Assembly: GCA_903925275.1 (NCBI GenBank)
Contig: CAIYES010000507.1
Span: forward strand, 1 to 37,676
Length of the DNA: 37,676 bases
Reading direction: 5' to 3'
Source of the DNA: an uncultured Bacteroidales bacterium
GTDB lineage: Bacteria; Bacteroidota; Bacteroidia; Bacteroidales; FEN-979
The notes beneath the pieces were generated by a model. That model worked only from the letters and a program-made list of their open reading frames with translations. It ran no database searches and had not been told where the DNA came from. Numbering within the stretch: the first letter of the stretch is position 1; the number at the start of each line of letters is the position of its first letter. The position numbers and the translations under genes are program-made. Shown piece after piece: positions 17,871-27,976 of the stretch.

Positions 17871-18287
17871 ATGAAATCAAATCAACTCAGGTTAATCGTA
17901 ATTTCAATGGGGATGTTCCTCCTTTTTTCACTCGGTAACGGTTTGCAGGCACAAACGACAGGCTGGAATATCACCCCTGCGATCAAAGCAACTAAAAATC
18001 CGGTTCCAACAAGCAAAGAAAGCAAAGCAGACGGTAAAGAATTGTATAACAAACATTGTAAATCATGCCATGGATCTGCCGGATTGGGTGATGGCACCAG
18101 AGCTTCAACCCTTGATGTAGCCTGCGGCGACTTTTCCTCCTCCAAGTTCCAGGCTACCACTGATGGTGAAATTTTCTTTCAGATATCAGCAGGAAAGGGA
18201 AAAATGCCCTCTTTTAAAAGACTGATACCCGAAGATAACGGTCGCTGGGCCATTGTTAACTACATCAGGACACTGGCAGCAAAATAA
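17871..18287 (+). CDS. monoheme c-type cytochrome
   Basis: 138 aa; signal peptide, CKSCHGSAGLGDG heme site, distal GKMPSF Met. Confidence 0.92.
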   Translation: MKSNQLRLIVISMGMFLLFSLGNGLQAQTTGWNITPAIKATKNPVPTSKESKADGKELYNKHCKSCHGSAGLGDGTRASTLDVACGDFSSSKFQATTDGEIFFQISAGKGKMPSFKRLIPEDNGRWAIVNYIRTLAAK

Positions 18288-18298
18288 GGAGACATGCG

Positions 18299-20017
18299 AT
18301 GCCGCAAGAAAATCAGGATCAATCGGGCAACATCAGTGAATTACTTGAAAAAGTAAATTCACTTGAACTCAGAATCGGCAGGATTGAAGGCCAACTTGAG
18401 GTAGCTGTTCGCGGGGTGGTATCGGTTCATCCGGACCGAAACCACCCCGAACAGGTAAACAACATGGGGGAAGAAGAACTTGCGGTTGACAGTGGTTTGA
18501 TCGAGTCGAACATTTTTGAATACGGGCTGGCATGGTTCGGAAGCCTTGTGTTGCTGTTAGGGATTATTTTCCTTTCGAATTTTGCGGGGAATTACCTGAA
18601 TGGTACATTGGCCAGTTTAGTTGGATATGGAGCCGTAGCCGGAATATTTTTTCTGGCCTGGTATCTCAGGAACTCTTTCACGCACCTTTCCTTCATGCTG
18701 AACCTCAGCGCCCACCTGCTTATCTATTACATTACACTGCGGTTGTATTTCTTTATCGACCATCCTGTAATTCAGGCAAAAGGCATCGTCTTATTCCTGC
18801 TGATCATTGTAATTTGTATTCAATGTTATTTTGCGATCCGCAAAAATTCTGAATTACTTGCAGCCATCGCGCTCTTGTTATCCCTCGCAACGGCATTGTT
18901 TGCAGATGCAACCTATGTCAGCCTGCCACTGATCATCATAACTGCAGCATCGTCGATGTTTCTGTTTATACAGTTTGGCTGGTGGAGGCTGATGCTGATA
19001 ACACTGATCTTTGTTTACATTTCACAAAGCATATGGTTGCTGAACAACCCGGTAATGGGGAATCCCATCGGGGCATTTGCGACGCATCCCTTCAATTTGC
19101 TGTGTCTTTTTGTCTATGGAACTATCTTCTCATTTGTTCCGATGATCAAACAGGATAAGAAGTTTCCCGAGAGTATTTATCCCGCAACCATCATAATCAA
19201 CGGCATGGGTTTTTCCGCTGTTCTCCTGTTTGTAATTGCCTCCTTCTATGCAGGCAGTTATGTCTGGATATTTACCATGATCTCTGCGCTTTGCCTGTTC
19301 TATTCAATTTTTCTAAAATACAGGACAAGCCGGATATTCGACCCGGCATTTTATGCGATTTACAGTTTCATGGCCCTGAGTGTGGCAGTTTACGGTTATT
19401 CGAAACTTCCTGATGCATTATGGCTATTGGCCTTGCAAAGCCTGCTGGTGGTTTCATGGGCGTTGTGGTTCCGTTCAAGGATCATCGTAGTAATGAATAC
19501 CTTTCTCTTCACCGGAATCCTGGCTTTCTACATGGCATTTTATCCACCGGTGGATAAAGTAAATTTTGCATTTGTACTCGCGGCTTTTATCAGCGCGCGG
19601 GTTATCAACTGGAAAAAGGAACGCCTGACACTGAAAACCGAAATGCTGCGGAACACTTACCTGATCGTCCTCTTCTTTTCAATGTTGTTTGCATTGTACC
19701 ATGTCGTTTCCAAACAATATGTAACCTTGTCGTGGACAGCGGCAGCCGTGTTTTATTTTACCATGAGCCTTATTCTGAAAAACATCAAATATCGATGGAT
19801 GGCCATCGCAACCGTGCTGTTTACAGGGTTTTACCTGTTCTTTGTCGACCTGTCTCATCTCGAAACCGGTTACAGGGTACTGGCTTTCCTTTTCCTGGCG
19901 CTGATCTCACTGGGAGCATCCCTTTATTTCACAAAAAAAATGCGTAAAAAATTGAATCCGGAAGCGAACATCTCAGAGACACCCGAGCATAAAGATTTTA
20001 TCTCAGAAAAACTCTGA
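18299..20017 (+). CDS. multi-TM membrane protein, DUF2339-like
   Basis: 572 aa; N-terminal coiled-coil ELLEKVNSLELRIGRIEGQLE followed by many TM segments; family call by pattern only. Confidence 0.6.
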   Translation: MPQENQDQSGNISELLEKVNSLELRIGRIEGQLEVAVRGVVSVHPDRNHPEQVNNMGEEELAVDSGLIESNIFEYGLAWFGSLVLLLGIIFLSNFAGNYLNGTLASLVGYGAVAGIFFLAWYLRNSFTHLSFMLNLSAHLLIYYITLRLYFFIDHPVIQAKGIVLFLLIIVICIQCYFAIRKNSELLAAIALLLSLATALFADATYVSLPLIIITAASSMFLFIQFGWWRLMLITLIFVYISQSIWLLNNPVMGNPIGAFATHPFNLLCLFVYGTIFSFVPMIKQDKKFPESIYPATIIINGMGFSAVLLFVIASFYAGSYVWIFTMISALCLFYSIFLKYRTSRIFDPAFYAIYSFMALSVAVYGYSKLPDALWLLALQSLLVVSWALWFRSRIIVVMNTFLFTGILAFYMAFYPPVDKVNFAFVLAAFISARVINWKKERLTLKTEMLRNTYLIVLFFSMLFALYHVVSKQYVTLSWTAAAVFYFTMSLILKNIKYRWMAIATVLFTGFYLFFVDLSHLETGYRVLAFLFLALISLGASLYFTKKMRKKLNPEANISETPEHKDFISEKL

Positions 20018-20286
20018 CAGATCAAGAGACCAATAAAGAACTATCCGGTGATGTTCAATTTACAGAGAATGCAAAGGTCAGCAAAGCTGCTGTGTCAATT
20101 CATATAAAAGATATTTCTTTGGGTATATCCTTTTCTGAAAAAGATTCCACAAAAAATATCCTTGTAAAAGCAATTGGAGACAACGAAAAGGGTGAAAAAA
20201 TCTCCGTTCGTGATGTCCCGGTTGAGTTTTATACAAAGCGGTTGTTTTGTTTATTCAGGAAGAATGGGTGGAGATTGAACGATTAG
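20014..20286 (+). pseudogene. start-less fragment paralogous to the periplasmic domain of the NrfD fusion
   Basis: frame translates LTDQETNKELSGDVQFTENAKVSKAAVSIHIKDISLGISFSEKDSTKNILVKAIGDNEKGEKISVRDVPVEFYTKRLFCLFRKNGWRLND; no ATG, only GTG at 20092 inside the homologous region; ~70 aa align ungapped to the NrfD fusion. Confidence 0.6.
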
Positions 20287-20319
20287 ATTCCGGGAGACTA
20301 AGATTGAGGAATCAAAGTT

Positions 20320-20730
20320 TCAGGAAATCAATTCAATCACCCTTTCATGCTCCCCGGCAATACGAATGCGTATGGTATCTTCAGGAAGCAAGGATTCAAT
20401 GAGTTCAGGCCATTCCAGAAAGCAATAGCAGCCTGAATAAAGGTAGTCTTCGTAACCAATATCGAAGACTTCCACCGTTTTTTTGATCCGGTAAAAATCG
20501 AAATGGAAAATGGAATCACCCGAAAATGTTTTGTACTCATTGACAATTGAAAAGGAAGGACTCTGGACAATATCCGTTACACCCAACACTTCGCAGATGG
20601 CTTTTATAAAGGTAGTCTTACCTGCTCCCATATTCCCATAAAACGCAAAAACCCGGGCAGCCGGAAAAAACTCCAGCAACTTCCCGGCAGCAGGCAACAG
20701 ATCGGATTCAGATTTACAGGTAAGTTTCAA
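20320..20730 (-). CDS. tsaE: tRNA threonylcarbamoyladenosine biosynthesis ATPase TsaE
   Basis: 136 aa; [20 protein letters not shown] Walker [20 protein letters not shown]. Confidence 0.93.
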   Translation of the reverse strand: MKLTCKSESDLLPAAGKLLEFFPAARVFAFYGNMGAGKTTFIKAICEVLGVTDIVQSPSFSIVNEYKTFSGDSIFHFDFYRIKKTVEVFDIGYEDYLYSGCYCFLEWPELIESLLPEDTIRIRIAGEHERVIELIS

Positions 20731-20760
20731 GGTTCAATATGGTAATATTTGTGATTAAAA

Positions 20761-20914
<154 letters not shown>

Positions 20915-20950
20915 TGTGGCATTTTTAATTTCCAACTCATTGTTTTTTTT

Positions 20951-21054
20951 CATTGTTTGCATTGCCTGCATTGCCTGCATTGCCTGCATTGCCTGCATTG
21001 CCTGCATTGCCTGCATTGCCTGCATTGTCTGCATTGTCTGCATTGCCTGCATTG
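20951..21054. repeat. 9-bp short tandem repeat, ~11 units of CATTGYYTG (CAGGCAATG on minus)
   Basis: units every 9 bp from 20951 to 21049 plus partial CATTG; ends 2 bp before the porX stop codon. Confidence 0.95.
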
Positions 21055-21056
21055 AA

Positions 21057-22610
21057 CTATTTAGGTTTCAACGTCACAAAAGGAATCATCACCTCCTCCA
21101 TCGAAATGCCTCCATGTTGAAAAGTGTTTTTATAGTAATTCACATAGTAGTTGTAGTTATTGGGATAGGCGTAGAAATCGTTGCTGCGGCAGAAAACAAA
21201 AGAGGAGTTGACATTGACCCTGGGCAGGAAAATATCAGCAGGGTTGCGTACTTCAAACACCTCATTTTGTTCGTATTTCAAAGCCCTGCCTGTTTTATAG
21301 CGGAGGTTTGTGTTGGTGTTGCGATCGCCAAGTATCTTCACCGGGTTATCCACCCTGATCGAGCCATGGTCGGTGGTGATGGCCACATTAACATCCTTTC
21401 CGGCCAGATATTTCAATATTTCTATCAGGGGCGAATGCTGAAACCAGCTTACCGTGAGTGAACGATAGGCCTTTTCATCATCAGCCAGTTCCCGGATAAT
21501 CTCCATCTCGGTGCGGGCATGCGACAACATATCCACAAAATTATATACGATAAAATTCAACTTATTGACCATCAGGTTTGGCATTAACTCCACCAACTTT
21601 TTACCATAGGTCTGGTTCAGTACTTTGTAGTATGAATATTTAACATCGCGACCATAGCGCTTTAGCAGTTCGCCCAGCAATTCACTTTCAAAATTATTTT
21701 TTGGTCCCTCCTCATCCTCATTGACCCAGTACTTCGGGTACTTTTTTTCGATCTCGGTCGGAAGGAGTCCGCCAAACAACGAATTCCGTGCATACTGGGT
21801 TACTGTAGGCAGGATACTGTAATAAATTTCTTCCTTCTCAACCCTGAAGTAATCTTCCAGGATAGGCTGCAGCACTTTCCATTGGTCAAAACGCAGGTTG
21901 TCGATAAGGATGACGAAAACAGGCTTGCTATCGTTCATCAGCGGAAAAACCTTTTCCTTGATGAGGGTATGAGATTGAACCGGTCTGTCCTTGCCTTTCC
22001 CGCTCATCCATTCCAGATAATTCCGTTCAATGAATTTACAGAACACCTGGTTGGCCTCATCCTTCTGCATTTTGAGCACCTGGTTCATGCCATCGTCCAT
22101 CAGTTGGCCCAGTTTTAATTCCCAATAGGTAAGCTTTTTATAAACTTCAGTCCATTCTTCAAAGTTAAGCCGGCTGCTGATCTCCATGCCGATGCTGCGG
22201 AATTCCTGCTGGTATTGATGTGTGGTTTTTTCACTCACTAATTTTCTGTTTTCCAGATTTTTTTTGAGACATAGAAGTATCTGGTTTGGCTTTACAGGTT
22301 TGATGAGGTAATCGGCAATGTTTGAACCAATCGCATCTTCCATGATGCTCTCCTCTTCGCTTTTTGTTATCATTACTACAGGAAGGGAGGGAAGGATTTC
22401 CTTGATGCGCAACAGCGTTTCAATTCCGGATAAACCCGGCATCTGTTCATCAAGGAATACAATATCAAATTGCCGGGACTTGATAATATCGATGGCATCA
22501 TGGCCATTGTTGACCGTAGCGACATCATATCCTTTATCTTTCAAAAAAATAATGTGGGGTTTTAACAGGTCAATCTCATCATCCACCCACAAAATCGTGA
22601 TCTTATCCAT
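21057..22610 (-). CDS. porX: PorX-type response regulator with PglZ (alkaline phosphatase superfamily) effector domain
   Basis: 517 aa from [23 protein letters not shown]; receiver [18 protein letters not shown]; PglZ part [44 protein letters not shown] track start 23003 rejected. Confidence 0.92.
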   Translation of the reverse strand: MDKITILWVDDEIDLLKPHIIFLKDKGYDVATVNNGHDAIDIIKSRQFDIVFLDEQMPGLSGIETLLRIKEILPSLPVVMITKSEEESIMEDAIGSNIADYLIKPVKPNQILLCLKKNLENRKLVSEKTTHQYQQEFRSIGMEISSRLNFEEWTEVYKKLTYWELKLGQLMDDGMNQVLKMQKDEANQVFCKFIERNYLEWMSGKGKDRPVQSHTLIKEKVFPLMNDSKPVFVILIDNLRFDQWKVLQPILEDYFRVEKEEIYYSILPTVTQYARNSLFGGLLPTEIEKKYPKYWVNEDEEGPKNNFESELLGELLKRYGRDVKYSYYKVLNQTYGKKLVELMPNLMVNKLNFIVYNFVDMLSHARTEMEIIRELADDEKAYRSLTVSWFQHSPLIEILKYLAGKDVNVAITTDHGSIRVDNPVKILGDRNTNTNLRYKTGRALKYEQNEVFEVRNPADIFLPRVNVNSSFVFCRSNDFYAYPNNYNYYVNYYKNTFQHGGISMEEVMIPFVTLKPK

Positions 22611-22700
22611 AGTTTTTGTTTGTTTTAATAAATGTCGTAAGTTTGCTTTTATTGTCCTGTCGCGGCTTGTTTTATATTTCTTTAACAAATTTACCTGAAT

Positions 22701-23936
22701 TTGGCCACAACCAATAAACAAAAGATAATCAACGATCCGGTTTACGGGTTTATTACTATTCCAGATGCTTTGGTGTTTGATGTTATTGAACATCCATGGG
22801 TTCAGCGGATGCGAAGGATCAAGCAACTCGGGCTTGCCTATTACACTTACCCGTCGGCCCAGCATACCCGTTTTCAGCATGCTCTGGGAGCCATGCACCT
22901 CATGGGACAGGCAGTAGCGGTATTGCGGGCCAAAGGCATTGAAATTACCGTTGATGAAGCCCAGGGATTGAATCTGTCCATCCTGCTTCACGACATCGGC
23001 CATGGTCCTTACTCACATACACTGGAACAAACGATTGTGCGTGACCTCACCCACGAAGATCTTTCCAAACTCTTCATGGCTGAGTTAAATGTTCAATTCG
23101 GAAATGAACTCACAATTGCTTATGCAATTTATAACGACACCTATCCAAAAAAATTCCTGCATCAGCTTGTATCGAGCCAGCTCGACATGGACCGCCTCGA
23201 TTACCTTGCCCGCGATAGCTTTTTTACCGGGGTTGCTGAAGGGGTGATCAGCTATGACAGGATCATTAAAATGCTTACAATCAGCAATGATGAGTTAGTG
23301 GTTGAAGGAAAAGGCATTTATTCCATCGAAAAATTCTTAATTTCCCGGCGGTTGATGTACTGGCAGGTATACCTGCATAAAACCGTGATCGCTGCCGAAC
23401 AGTTGTTGTTAAGCCTGCTGAAGCGGGCAAAATTTCTGGGAGAACGCGGTGTTCCGCTCTTTGCAACGCCGGCTTTTGAGTCATTTCTGCGGAATAACCC
23501 GACCAAACATGATTTTGAAACCGATCACCAGTGGCTCAACCGTTTTGCACTGCTGGACGATTTTGACGTTTTTGCCTCAGTTAAAGTCTGGGCATCACAC
23601 CCCGATCCAATATTATCAACCCTATGCACCAACCTTGTTAACCGGCGCCTTTTCAGGGTTGAGATGCAGACGAAACCCTTCGACCCGGGCTATTTGGAAC
23701 TGATCCGGCTGAAAACCATCGCTTTGCTTAACCTTGAACCGCAAGACGTTGGGTATTATTTCACTTGCGATAAGGTCGAAAACAAAGCCTATAATCCACG
23801 CCATGAGCGAATTATGATCAAAGGAAAATCAAACGAATTGACCGATATCTCCGAAGCCTCCGAACAACTCAACAATGCTGTGATGCCCACCACAGTGAGC
23901 AAATACCTCCTGTGCTACCCAAAGGAGATACAATAA
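22701..23936 (+). CDS. HD domain phosphohydrolase (SAMHD1/dNTPase-like superfamily)
   Basis: 411 aa; H...HTRFQHALGAMHL, LLHDIGHGPYSHTLE, SSQLDMDRLDYLARDS; TTG start. Confidence 0.9.
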   Translation: MATTNKQKIINDPVYGFITIPDALVFDVIEHPWVQRMRRIKQLGLAYYTYPSAQHTRFQHALGAMHLMGQAVAVLRAKGIEITVDEAQGLNLSILLHDIGHGPYSHTLEQTIVRDLTHEDLSKLFMAELNVQFGNELTIAYAIYNDTYPKKFLHQLVSSQLDMDRLDYLARDSFFTGVAEGVISYDRIIKMLTISNDELVVEGKGIYSIEKFLISRRLMYWQVYLHKTVIAAEQLLLSLLKRAKFLGERGVPLFATPAFESFLRNNPTKHDFETDHQWLNRFALLDDFDVFASVKVWASHPDPILSTLCTNLVNRRLFRVEMQTKPFDPGYLELIRLKTIALLNLEPQDVGYYFTCDKVENKAYNPRHERIMIKGKSNELTDISEASEQLNNAVMPTTVSKYLLCYPKEIQ

Positions 23937-24085
23937 AACCGGCAGAATTTGCAATGTTTAAACTCAGAAATAGCCAGATAACAGTCTGACAATCTGATTG
24001 TTTAAAAATTTTCATATCTACATGATTAAATTTTTGGTAAATTGCGCCACTTTTTGCTGCACTTTATAATCACGAAGACAAATTA

Positions 24086-25123
24086 ATGGAATTCACTGCT
24101 GCCCAGATTGCCGGATTTCTTAACGGTACAGTCGAAGGAAACCCCGAAGAAAAGGTTTTCAACCTCTCAAAAATTGATGAAGGAAAACCGGGGACAATGA
24201 CTTTCCTGGCTAATCCGAAATACACACCGCATATTTATACTACCGGGGCATCGGTCATTGTGGTCAATGCTGATTTTTCAGGAACGCAGGCTATTACACG
24301 AACGCTGATCCGTGTTGATGATGCCTATTCCGCGTTTGCAACCATCCTGGAGATGTTTGATCAATCGCAATCGGGAAACACGGGCATATCAAACCTTGCT
24401 TCTATCGCACCATCTGTGAAATTGGGTGAAAACGTTTCGATTGGTGAATTTTCTGTTATCGGCAAAAATGTAGTACTCGGAGACAATGTTGTGATTCATC
24501 CGCAGGTATTCATTGGCAATAACGTTACCATTGGGGATCATTCACGGTTGTACCCGGGAGTCAAGGTCTATCATAACAGTGTAATAGGTACCCATTGCAT
24601 CCTGCATTCAGGCGTGGTTATTGGTTCCGACGGATTCGGTTTTGCACCGATCGCCGATAACAAATATCAAAAAATCCCTCAACTGGGGAATGTTATCATT
24701 GAAGACAATGTAGAAATCGGTTCCAATACTACCATTGATCGCGCAACCCTCGGGTCAACGATTATCCGGATGGGCGTTAAACTCGACAACCTTATCCAGG
24801 TGGGACATAACGCTGAAATTGGCGAAAACACAGTTATTGCTGCTCAGACCGGCATCAGCGGTTCAACGAAAATAGGTAAAAACTGCCAGATTGGCGGGCA
24901 AGTCGGCATTGCAGGTCATCTCACCATTGCCGACAATGTAAAAATTGCTCCCAGCTCGGGAATTGAAGCGAGCATCACAAAGGAAGGAGTGATTATGCTT
25001 GGCACACCGATAGCCCTCGAAATCAGCAAAGCCCGTCGTAACTATATTCATTGGCGTAATCTCGATGAGATTGTCAAAAAAATCTATTCCATCGAAAAAC
25101 AATTGAAAAAATCACATGAGTGA
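24086..25123 (+). CDS. lpxD: UDP-3-O-acylglucosamine N-acyltransferase
   Basis: 345 aa; hexapeptide repeats, [14 protein letters not shown] and [12 protein letters not shown]. Confidence 0.95.
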   Translation: MEFTAAQIAGFLNGTVEGNPEEKVFNLSKIDEGKPGTMTFLANPKYTPHIYTTGASVIVVNADFSGTQAITRTLIRVDDAYSAFATILEMFDQSQSGNTGISNLASIAPSVKLGENVSIGEFSVIGKNVVLGDNVVIHPQVFIGNNVTIGDHSRLYPGVKVYHNSVIGTHCILHSGVVIGSDGFGFAPIADNKYQKIPQLGNVIIEDNVEIGSNTTIDRATLGSTIIRMGVKLDNLIQVGHNAEIGENTVIAAQTGISGSTKIGKNCQIGGQVGIAGHLTIADNVKIAPSSGIEASITKEGVIMLGTPIALEISKARRNYIHWRNLDEIVKKIYSIEKQLKKSHE

Positions 25124-26507
25124 AAAACAGAGAACAATAAAGGACCCGGTAAGTATCTCGGGAGTGGGCTTGCATACCGGCAACGAAGTTATGCTCACCT
25201 TCAAACCCGCACCCGAAAACTATGGCTATAAATTTCGCAGGACTGACCTCAACACCGGCACCCTGGTGGATGTGGATGTTGACCACGTGGTGGATACTTC
25301 CCGTGGGACAAGCATTGAACAGGAAGGTGTGCGCATTGATACGGTAGAACATGTCCTGGCAGCATTGGCCGGTCTTCAAATCGACAATGCCCTCATCGAA
25401 CTGAACCAGTCGGAAACCCCGATCCTAGATGGCAGTTCCCAAAAATATGTGGAAGCACTTCTTTCTGTTGGTATTGTTGAGCAAAAGGCACTTCGAACCT
25501 ACTATGAGCTCACTTCCAATATCACCTACACGAATCCGGAAAAGAAGGTGGAGATGATCGCCATCCCATCCAATGAATTCCGGGTTTCGGTAATGATCGA
25601 TTATGAATCAAAAGTGCTGCAATCGCAGAATGCAGCACTCAACAATATCCAACAGTTCAAGGATGAGATTGCCTCCTGCCGTACCTTTGTTTTTCTTCAT
25701 GAACTTGAATATCTGGTTAACAACAATCTCATTAAAGGCGGAGACCTGAGCAATGCTATTGTTTTTGTTGACCGGGAAATGTCCCGCACGGAGCTTGACC
25801 ATCTGGCTCATCTCTTTAACAAACCCGAAGTTGAGGTATTGAAGGAGGGGATACTGAATAACCTCGAACTGCAATATACCAATGAACCGGCACGTCACAA
25901 ACTGCTCGACATCGTAGGTGACCTTGCACTGCTTGGTATGCCGCTCAAAGCACATGTTATTGCAACACGCCCCGGCCATTACTCCAATGTACAGTTTGTA
26001 AAACTGATCAAAAAACAACTAAAAAAAGAACGCCATTCGGAAATCGGGCATAGTTTCGACCCCAACAAGCCGCCGCTTTACAACATTAACCAGATTAAGA
26101 ATATTCTTCCCCACCGCCCACCGTTCCTTTTTCTCGACAAGATCATTGAAATGGGAACAGACTACGTTGTCGGGGTTAAGAATGTAACGATCAATGAACC
26201 ATTCTTCGTTGGTCATTTCCCCGAAGAACCTGTAATGCCGGGTGTGCTGATGATTGAGGCGTTGGCACAAAATGGAGGTATCCTAGCCCTCAGCACCATG
26301 GAGGATCCTCAGAATTACCTTACCCTGTTTGTCAAGATCGACAATGTAAAATTCCGGCACAAAGTTGTACCAGGGGATACCCTTGTGTTCTTTTGTCAAT
26401 TCAGCAGCCCGATGCGTCGTGGATTAATCTGTATGAAAGGGGTTGCTTATGTTGGTAACAAAATCGTAATGGAAGCCGAAATGATGGCGCAACTTCAACG
26501 TAAATAA
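25116..26507 (+). CDS. lpxC-fabZ: bifunctional UDP-3-O-acyl-N-acetylglucosamine deacetylase / 3-hydroxyacyl-ACP dehydratase
   Basis: 463 aa; Lpx[34 protein letters not shown]; Fab[35 protein letters not shown]. Confidence 0.96.
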   Translation: MSEKQRTIKDPVSISGVGLHTGNEVMLTFKPAPENYGYKFRRTDLNTGTLVDVDVDHVVDTSRGTSIEQEGVRIDTVEHVLAALAGLQIDNALIELNQSETPILDGSSQKYVEALLSVGIVEQKALRTYYELTSNITYTNPEKKVEMIAIPSNEFRVSVMIDYESKVLQSQNAALNNIQQFKDEIASCRTFVFLHELEYLVNNNLIKGGDLSNAIVFVDREMSRTELDHLAHLFNKPEVEVLKEGILNNLELQYTNEPARHKLLDIVGDLALLGMPLKAHVIATRPGHYSNVQFVKLIKKQLKKERHSEIGHSFDPNKPPLYNINQIKNILPHRPPFLFLDKIIEMGTDYVVGVKNVTINEPFFVGHFPEEPVMPGVLMIEALAQNGGILALSTMEDPQNYLTLFVKIDNVKFRHKVVPGDTLVFFCQFSSPMRRGLICMKGVAYVGNKIVMEAEMMAQLQRK

Positions 26508-26516
26508 TAATTCGTC

Positions 26517-27308
26517 ATGAACCAACCATTAGCCTATGTAAACCCTCAAGCGAAAGTTGCTGCCAATGTGGTAATTGAGCCATTTGTTTCGATTGATAAA
26601 AATGTAATCATTGAAGAAGGAACCTGGATCGGTTCAAATGTAACCATCATGGAAGGCGCCCGCATAGGTAAGAACTGTAAAATTTTTCCCGGTGCCGTCA
26701 TCTCCGCCATTCCACAGGATCTGAAATTTGCCGGCGAAGATACCATCGTAAAAATCGGCAACAACGTCATCATCCGCGAATTTGTTACGATCAACCGAGG
26801 TACCAAGGCCAGTTATGAAACAGTTATTGGCGATAATACCCTATTGATGGCTTATGTACATGTGGCTCATGATTGTGTTATCGGAAATAACGTTATCCTG
26901 GCCAATGCGGTAATGCTTGCCGGTCATATAATTGTGGATGATTGGGCCATTATTGGGGGAATGGTTCCTGTTCATCAATTCTGTCACATCGGGGCACATT
27001 CGATAATTGCAGGTGGATCAGGTGTAGGTAAAGATGTTCCTCCCTATACTAAAGCAGCGAGAGATCCTTTATCGTATGTCGGGGTAAATTCGATCGGTTT
27101 GCGCAGAAGAGGATTTACACCAGAGGTGATCAATAAAATTCAGGAAATATACAGGATTATCTTTCTTAAAAACTTCAATGTTTCGCAAGCCGTAGAAATC
27201 ATTGAAGCCAGAGTGGAAGCTACACCCGAACGTGATGAAATCCTTTCCTTTATTGCAAATTCCAGTCGGGGGCTCATGAAAGGTTATTCTAAAATCCGTG
27301 AGAAATAG
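26517..27308 (+). CDS. lpxA: acyl-ACP--UDP-N-acetylglucosamine O-acyltransferase
   Basis: 263 aa; hexapeptide repeats, VTINRGT, YVHVAHDCVIGN, GLRRRGF. Confidence 0.96.
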   Translation: MNQPLAYVNPQAKVAANVVIEPFVSIDKNVIIEEGTWIGSNVTIMEGARIGKNCKIFPGAVISAIPQDLKFAGEDTIVKIGNNVIIREFVTINRGTKASYETVIGDNTLLMAYVHVAHDCVIGNNVILANAVMLAGHIIVDDWAIIGGMVPVHQFCHIGAHSIIAGGSGVGKDVPPYTKAARDPLSYVGVNSIGLRRRGFTPEVINKIQEIYRIIFLKNFNVSQAVEIIEARVEATPERDEILSFIANSSRGLMKGYSKIREK

Positions 27309-27319
27309 CATAAAGTGCC

Positions 27320-27943
27320 ATGATGCGTATTGAACTTCAGGATATCGGGAAAAAATTCAATACGGAGTGGATCTTCCGCAAGGTGACTTTTACATTTGAA
27401 GAAAATTCCACCTCAGCAATTTTAGGTCGAAATGGCTCTGGGAAATCAACCCTCCTGCAGGTTGTGGCTGGTAATCTGCAACCCAGCTCAGGAAAAGTGA
27501 CTTATACCCGGAATGGTCAGTCAATTTCAAGTGATGACATATTCCGTCAGATCACCATGGTCGCCCCCTACATGGAACTGATCGAGGATTTTACGTTGCA
27601 GGAGATGTTGGAATTCCATTTTTCATTTAAACAATTCCTTCCTGGATTTGATACTGCAACTGCAACAGAAATGCTGGGTTTTTCGAATGTGAATCATAAG
27701 CAGATCCGCCAGTTCTCATCGGGCATGAAACAAAGGGTAAAGCTGATTTTGGCCATCCTGAGTGATGTGCCGTTGCTCCTGCTCGATGAACCAACCATGA
27801 ATCTCGATAAAGCAGGAATCGACTGGTATCTTGAACTTATTGGCAATTTTTCAGGAAAACGAACCATCATCATTTGTTCAAACCTACACCAGACAGAGTC
27901 GGCATTTGCAAGCAAAGCACTGCAGATAGAAGAATTTAAATAG
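27320..27943 (+). CDS. ABC transporter ATP-binding protein
   Basis: 207 aa; GRNGSGKSTLLQ, FSSGMKQRVKL, LLLLDEPTMNLD. Confidence 0.93.
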   Translation: MMRIELQDIGKKFNTEWIFRKVTFTFEENSTSAILGRNGSGKSTLLQVVAGNLQPSSGKVTYTRNGQSISSDDIFRQITMVAPYMELIEDFTLQEMLEFHFSFKQFLPGFDTATATEMLGFSNVNHKQIRQFSSGMKQRVKLILAILSDVPLLLLDEPTMNLDKAGIDWYLELIGNFSGKRTIIICSNLHQTESAFASKALQIEEFK

Positions 27944-27950
27944 CGGATTA

Positions 27951-27976
27951 GCGAAAATTTTCAGTTCGCGATTTTT
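27951..27976 (+). terminator. GCGAA...TTCGC hairpin followed by a T-tract
   Basis: GCGAA 27951-27955, TTCGC 27965-27969, TTTTT 27972-27976. Confidence 0.45.

Noticed and set aside
19990-20030. programmed frameshift joining the DUF2339-like ORF to the 20014-20286 frame
   Set aside because: No convincing slippery heptamer before the TGA at 20015; the downstream frame is homologous to a different protein, so a gene remnant is simpler.
20916-21461. plus-strand 181-aa ORF starting [23 protein letters not shown]
   Set aside because: Begins in the 9-bp repeat and continues antisense to porX; repeat translation, not a protein family.
22611-23003. N-terminal extension of porX to 648 aa in the ORF track
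   Set aside because: The receiver domain begins at [12 protein letters not shown] (22610); the extension is antisense to the divergent HD gene.
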